Origin: Oscillospiraceae bacterium
Lineage (GTDB): Bacteria; Bacillota; Clostridia; Oscillospirales; Acutalibacteraceae
DNA length: 8,564 nucleotides
Direction of reading: 5' to 3'
Assembly: GCA_902774165.1 (NCBI GenBank)
Contig: CACYHJ010000085.1
Span: forward strand, 1-8,564
Made by a program: the position numbers and the translations under genes. Position 1 is the first letter of the stretch, and every line of letters starts with the position of its first letter. Under the pieces are notes generated by a model that was not told where the DNA came from, made no database searches, and saw nothing but the letters and a program-made list of their open reading frames with translations. This document shows positions 5,741-8,564 of this stretch, piece by piece.

Positions 5741-8290
5741 ATGACCTTACTTGCAATCGACGGGAATTCCATCGTCAACCGCGCTTTTTACGGCATAAAA
5801 ATGCTGGCGACAAAAAACGGGAAGTTTACCAACGGTATTTTCGGCTTCCTGACCATTCTCCAGCATCTGCGGGAACAGTATTCCCCGGATTGTATCGCCG
5901 TTGCGTTCGACGTCCATGCGCCGACGTTCCGTCATAAAATGTATGATCAATATAAAGCGGGCAGAAAGGGCATGCCGCCTGAGCTGAGAGAGCAGATGCC
6001 GACGCTCAAGGAGATTCTCCGGCTGATGGGCATCCGTACCGTGGAAAAAGAAGGATGGGAGGCCGACGATATCCTCGGCACGCTTTCCGTCGCCGGTTTT
6101 GACCGGATCTATATCGCCACCGGGGACAGGGACAGCCTTCAGCTGATCAGCGACAAGGCAAACGTTTTACTGACTTCCACGAAGATGGGCACGACTCAGA
6201 CGGTTTGTTATGACAGAGAAAAGCTGTATGAGGATTATAAAATGACGCCGGAGCTTATGATTGATCTCAAAGCTCTGATGGGCGATTCCTCGGACAATAT
6301 CCCCGGCGTTCCCGGCATCGGGCAGAAGACCGCCACCGATCTGATCCTCAGATACGGGACCATCGACGAGATTTTTGCGGATATCGACGCGCTGGATGTG
6401 ACGCCTTCCGTGCGAAAAAAACTTGCCGAAGGGAAAGACAGCGCTTATCTCAGCTATCGCCTCGGGACGATCAGCAAAGAGGCGCCGATCCCGACCGGCG
6501 CGGAAGATTATACTGTGACGGAAGGGGATCCGGCGGCGCTGCGGCTTTTGCTGGCGGATCTTGAGATGTATAAGATGATCGACCGGCTCGGGCTGCGCGA
6601 TATTGCGGTGAAGGAGGAAAACACAACCGCGGCGGCGATTGAGACAATTGAGGCCTCTTTCATCGAGGATTGCCTGTATTCCGACGGCCGCGCGTATTTC
6701 ACGGCTCAGTTTGAAAACGATCGGTTTCTGCGCGCCTGCTTTGCCGTGCCCGGATGCAAGGTCGCACTCTTGCGGGACGGCGCGTTGTTTCTCGCTCTTC
6801 TGAAGAATAAAGAGATCGAAAAGTATACGGACGCCTCAAAGCCGCTGCACCGTTTTGCGCTGATGAACGGGGTGTGCGCAGAGAATCTGGCGTACGACTG
6901 CGAGCTTGCCGGATATCTTATCAATCCGAACGCGTCCGATTATACCGTTTCCAACGCCGCGGCGGAGCTTCATGTGCCGACGCCGGCGGGGGAGGACGCT
7001 CTCGCGGTTTCCGCCGCCCTTTTGCCGGTGATCGCGGAAAAACAGCTTGCCCGCCTCGACGCGGATGAGCAGACCCCGCTCTATCGTGAAATCGAACTGC
7101 CGCTTGCCCAGGTGCTGGCTTCCATGGAGCTTCTGGGCGTTAAAGTTGATAAAGAAGGGATCCGCTTGTTCGGCGTGGAGCTGTCGCGGCGGATCGACGC
7201 GCTGGTGGATGAAATCTATGAGATCGCGGGCGATCCGTTCAATCTCAATTCTCCGAAGCAATTGGGCGTGATCCTGTTTGAAAAACTCGGTCTGCCGGTC
7301 AGAAAAAAGACGAAAACCGGTTATTCAACCAATGCGGAGGTGTTGGAATCCCTCGCAGACGAACACCCGATCATTGATAAAATCCTGGAATACCGTATGC
7401 TTTCCAAGCTCAATTCCACGTATTGCGAAGGCCTTCTGAAGGTTGTGGGAGATGACGGACGGATTCGTTCCACCTTCAACCAGACCGAAACGCGTACGGG
7501 CAGAATATCAAGCTCCGAGCCGAATCTGCAGAATATCCCCGTGCGCTCAGAGCTCGGCAGAGAGATGCGCAGGTTCTTTATCGCGGACGACGGGTATACG
7601 CTCTGCGACGCGGATTATTCCCAGATCGAGCTGCGGGTCCTTGCGCATATCGCGAACGACGAAACGATGCTCGCCGCGTTCAATCAGAATGAGGATATCC
7701 ACACCGCCACCGCCTCGCAGGTATTCGGATTGCCGGCGGAAATGATCACGCCGGCCCTGCGCAGCCGGGCGAAAGCCGTGAATTTCGGCATCGTTTACGG
7801 CATCGGCGCGTTTTCCCTTGCGAAAGATATCGGCGTCTCCAGAAATGAAGCGTCGCAGTATATCAAAAATTACCTGCATCGCTTCTCCGGCGTGGCGGGT
7901 TATATGGATTCCGTGATCGAAAAAGCGAAAAAAGACGGATACGTCGACACGATGTTCCATCGCCGCAGGTATCTGCCGGAGCTGTCTGCGTCCAATGCCG
8001 TGCAGCGTGCGTTCGGGGAACGGGTCGCAAGAAATATGCCCATTCAGGGTACCGCGGCGGATATTATTAAAATTGCGATGGTAAGAGTATATCAACGGCT
8101 GAAAACGGAGGGGCTGCGTTCGCGCCTGATTCTGCAGATCCACGATGAGCTGATCGTCGAAACCGCCCCCGGGGAAGAAGACGCCGTCAAAAAGCTGTTG
8201 TCGGAGGAGATGGAGAACGCGGTACAGCTCAACGTGAGACTGGCTGCTGACGTTCATGCCGGAAAGAGCTGGTATGACGCGAAGGGATAA
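5741..8290 (+). CDS. polA: DNA polymerase I, proofreading domain degraded
   Basis: This 849-aa family A polymerase serves Okazaki fragment maturation and repair synthesis. The 5'-3' exonuclease domain (1-290) keeps its metal ligands: Asp7 in AIDGNS, Asp109/Asp110 in EADDILG, Asp129/Asp131 in TGDRDS, and Asp182/Asp185 in MGDSSDNIPGVPGIG. The middle domain (about 300-435) is short and lacks the DxE and other acidic residues of an active 3'-5' exonuclease, as in Bst and Taq Pol I. The polymerase domain has motif A DADYSQIELR (Asp625), motif B with Arg674, Lys678, Phe682 and Tyr686, and motif C QIHDELIVE (Asp802). Phe682 predicts discrimination against dideoxynucleotides. The start at 5741 has a modest GGGTGAG site (5731-5737). 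The gene is 25 bases after the hydrolase gene and 21 bases before the next gene, consistent with one operon. Confidence 0.97.
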   Translation: MTLLAIDGNSIVNRAFYGIKMLATKNGKFTNGIFGFLTILQHLREQYSPDCIAVAFDVHAPTFRHKMYDQYKAGRKGMPPELREQMPTLKEILRLMGIRTVEKEGWEADDILGTLSVAGFDRIYIATGDRDSLQLISDKANVLLTSTKMGTTQTVCYDREKLYEDYKMTPELMIDLKALMGDSSDNIPGVPGIGQKTATDLILRYGTIDEIFADIDALDVTPSVRKKLAEGKDSAYLSYRLGTISKEAPIPTGAEDYTVTEGDPAALRLLLADLEMYKMIDRLGLRDIAVKEENTTAAAIETIEASFIEDCLYSDGRAYFTAQFENDRFLRACFAVPGCKVALLRDGALFLALLKNKEIEKYTDASKPLHRFALMNGVCAENLAYDCELAGYLINPNASDYTVSNAAAELHVPTPAGEDALAVSAALLPVIAEKQLARLDADEQTPLYREIELPLAQVLASMELLGVKVDKEGIRLFGVELSRRIDALVDEIYEIAGDPFNLNSPKQLGVILFEKLGLPVRKKTKTGYSTNAEVLESLADEHPIIDKILEYRMLSKLNSTYCEGLLKVVGDDGRIRSTFNQTETRTGRISSSEPNLQNIPVRSELGREMRRFFIADDGYTLCDADYSQIELRVLAHIANDETMLAAFNQNEDIHTATASQVFGLPAEMITPALRSRAKAVNFGIVYGIGAFSLAKDIGVSRNEASQYIKNYLHRFSGVAGYMDSVIEKAKKDGYVDTMFHRRRYLPELSASNAVQRAFGERVARNMPIQGTAADIIKIAMVRVYQRLKTEGLRSRLILQIHDELIVETAPGEEDAVKKLLSEEMENAVQLNVRLAADVHAGKSWYDAKG

Positions 8291-8311
8291 CAAAGGAAGG
8301 GAGAGAGAGAA

Positions 8312-8564
8312 TTGTTGAAGTTTTTGTTTGTTACGACGTCTGACGTCTGCCGGGGACCGATGTGTACGCTGATGTTCCGGGAGCTGATCCGAAAATCCGG
8401 AGTCGAAGACGTTGAGATTTTTCACGCCGGAATGAAGGTGAAGGAGGGCGGAGAGCCGCCGATTCCCTCGGTGGCAGCCGCTTTGGAGCGGCAGGGACTG
8501 TCCGCGGACGGATACTGCGCCGGAGCGTTGACCGATGAGCTGCTTGAGTCTGCGGATTTCATCA
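8312..8564 (+). CDS. Low-molecular-weight phosphatase-like protein, catalytic Cys lost (partial)
   Basis: The open frame runs off the window; 84 codons are visible. It aligns by eye with the low-molecular-weight protein tyrosine phosphatase/arsenate reductase fold: strand KFLFV, P-loop, helix PMCTLMFRELIRKSG, strand VEIFHAGM, then EGGEPPIPSVAAALERQG, and a TDELLESADFI segment typical of the family. The usual P-loop is V-C-x-G-N-x-C-R-S-P-M. Here it reads VTTSDVCRGPM (7-17), so the nucleophilic Cys is Thr8 and Ser after Arg14 is Gly15. The second Cys (13) and Arg14 remain. Phosphatase activity is therefore unlikely, though phosphate binding could persist. AAGGAAGGGAG (8293-8303) precedes TTG at 8312; a second in-frame TTG at 8315 is also possible. 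It probably shares the polA transcript. Confidence 0.75.
   Translation, partial: MLKFLFVTTSDVCRGPMCTLMFRELIRKSGVEDVEIFHAGMKVKEGGEPPIPSVAAALERQGLSADGYCAGALTDELLESADFI

Noticed and set aside
4693..5778. 361-aa minus-strand open frame opposite the hydrolase gene
   Set aside because: The composition is rich in Arg and His, as expected for the reverse of a coding strand; the plus-strand frame has a signal peptide, catalytic motifs and a ribosome binding site.
1..8564. CRISPR array, insertion sequence or defence system
   Set aside because: No regularly spaced repeats, transposase or defence-gene motifs are present in any part of the window.

Overview
The window is about half G+C and carries Gram-positive signals: strong GGAGG ribosome binding sites, a perfect TTGACA-17-TATAAT promoter and TTG start use. 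The gene set is a ParB-like protein, a small excisionase and a tyrosine integrase with an AP2-like arm, beside a DusB and a Pol I with a degraded proofreading domain. This suggests a gut-type member of the Clostridia (Oscillospirales-like), but the assignment is inference and no species can be named.

The window has two parts. From 1 to about 3000 it holds one end of an integrated mobile element, probably an integrative conjugative or mobilizable element whose other genes lie to the left. In order these are a ParB-like protein (16-912), a structured leader with a possible 8-codon leader peptide (919-1008), a 76-aa excisionase-like HTH protein (1014-1244) and a 399-aa tyrosine integrase (1339-2538). 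About 600 bases without protein genes follow. On the minus strand these contain a complete tRNA-Leu(UAA) gene (2718-2804) with a hairpin terminator, then the 5' half only of a second, different tRNA-Leu(UAA) gene (2997-3035) that stops exactly at the end of the anticodon loop. The second copy sits behind a perfect consensus promoter. The simplest reading is that the element integrated at an anticodon loop and that the right attachment site lies in this stretch.

From about 3005 to the right end the window is chromosomal housekeeping DNA: dusB (minus), a divergent promoter region with an A/T-rich inverted repeat between the two -35 boxes, then a rightward cluster. The cluster is a secreted LCAT-like alpha/beta hydrolase (4267-5715), polA (5741-8290) and the start of a low-molecular-weight phosphatase-like gene (8312 to the edge) whose catalytic cysteine is replaced by threonine.

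The points most worth a second look are: (1) the mutually exclusive RNA stems that can hide or free the ribosome binding site of the excisionase gene; (2) the pair of tRNA-Leu(UAA) genes, one broken and one intact, at the element boundary, which may mean that the element brings a replacement tRNA driven by the host promoter; (3) three copies of GGAAGCG around the att region; (4) the P-loop-altered phosphatase homologue after polA.
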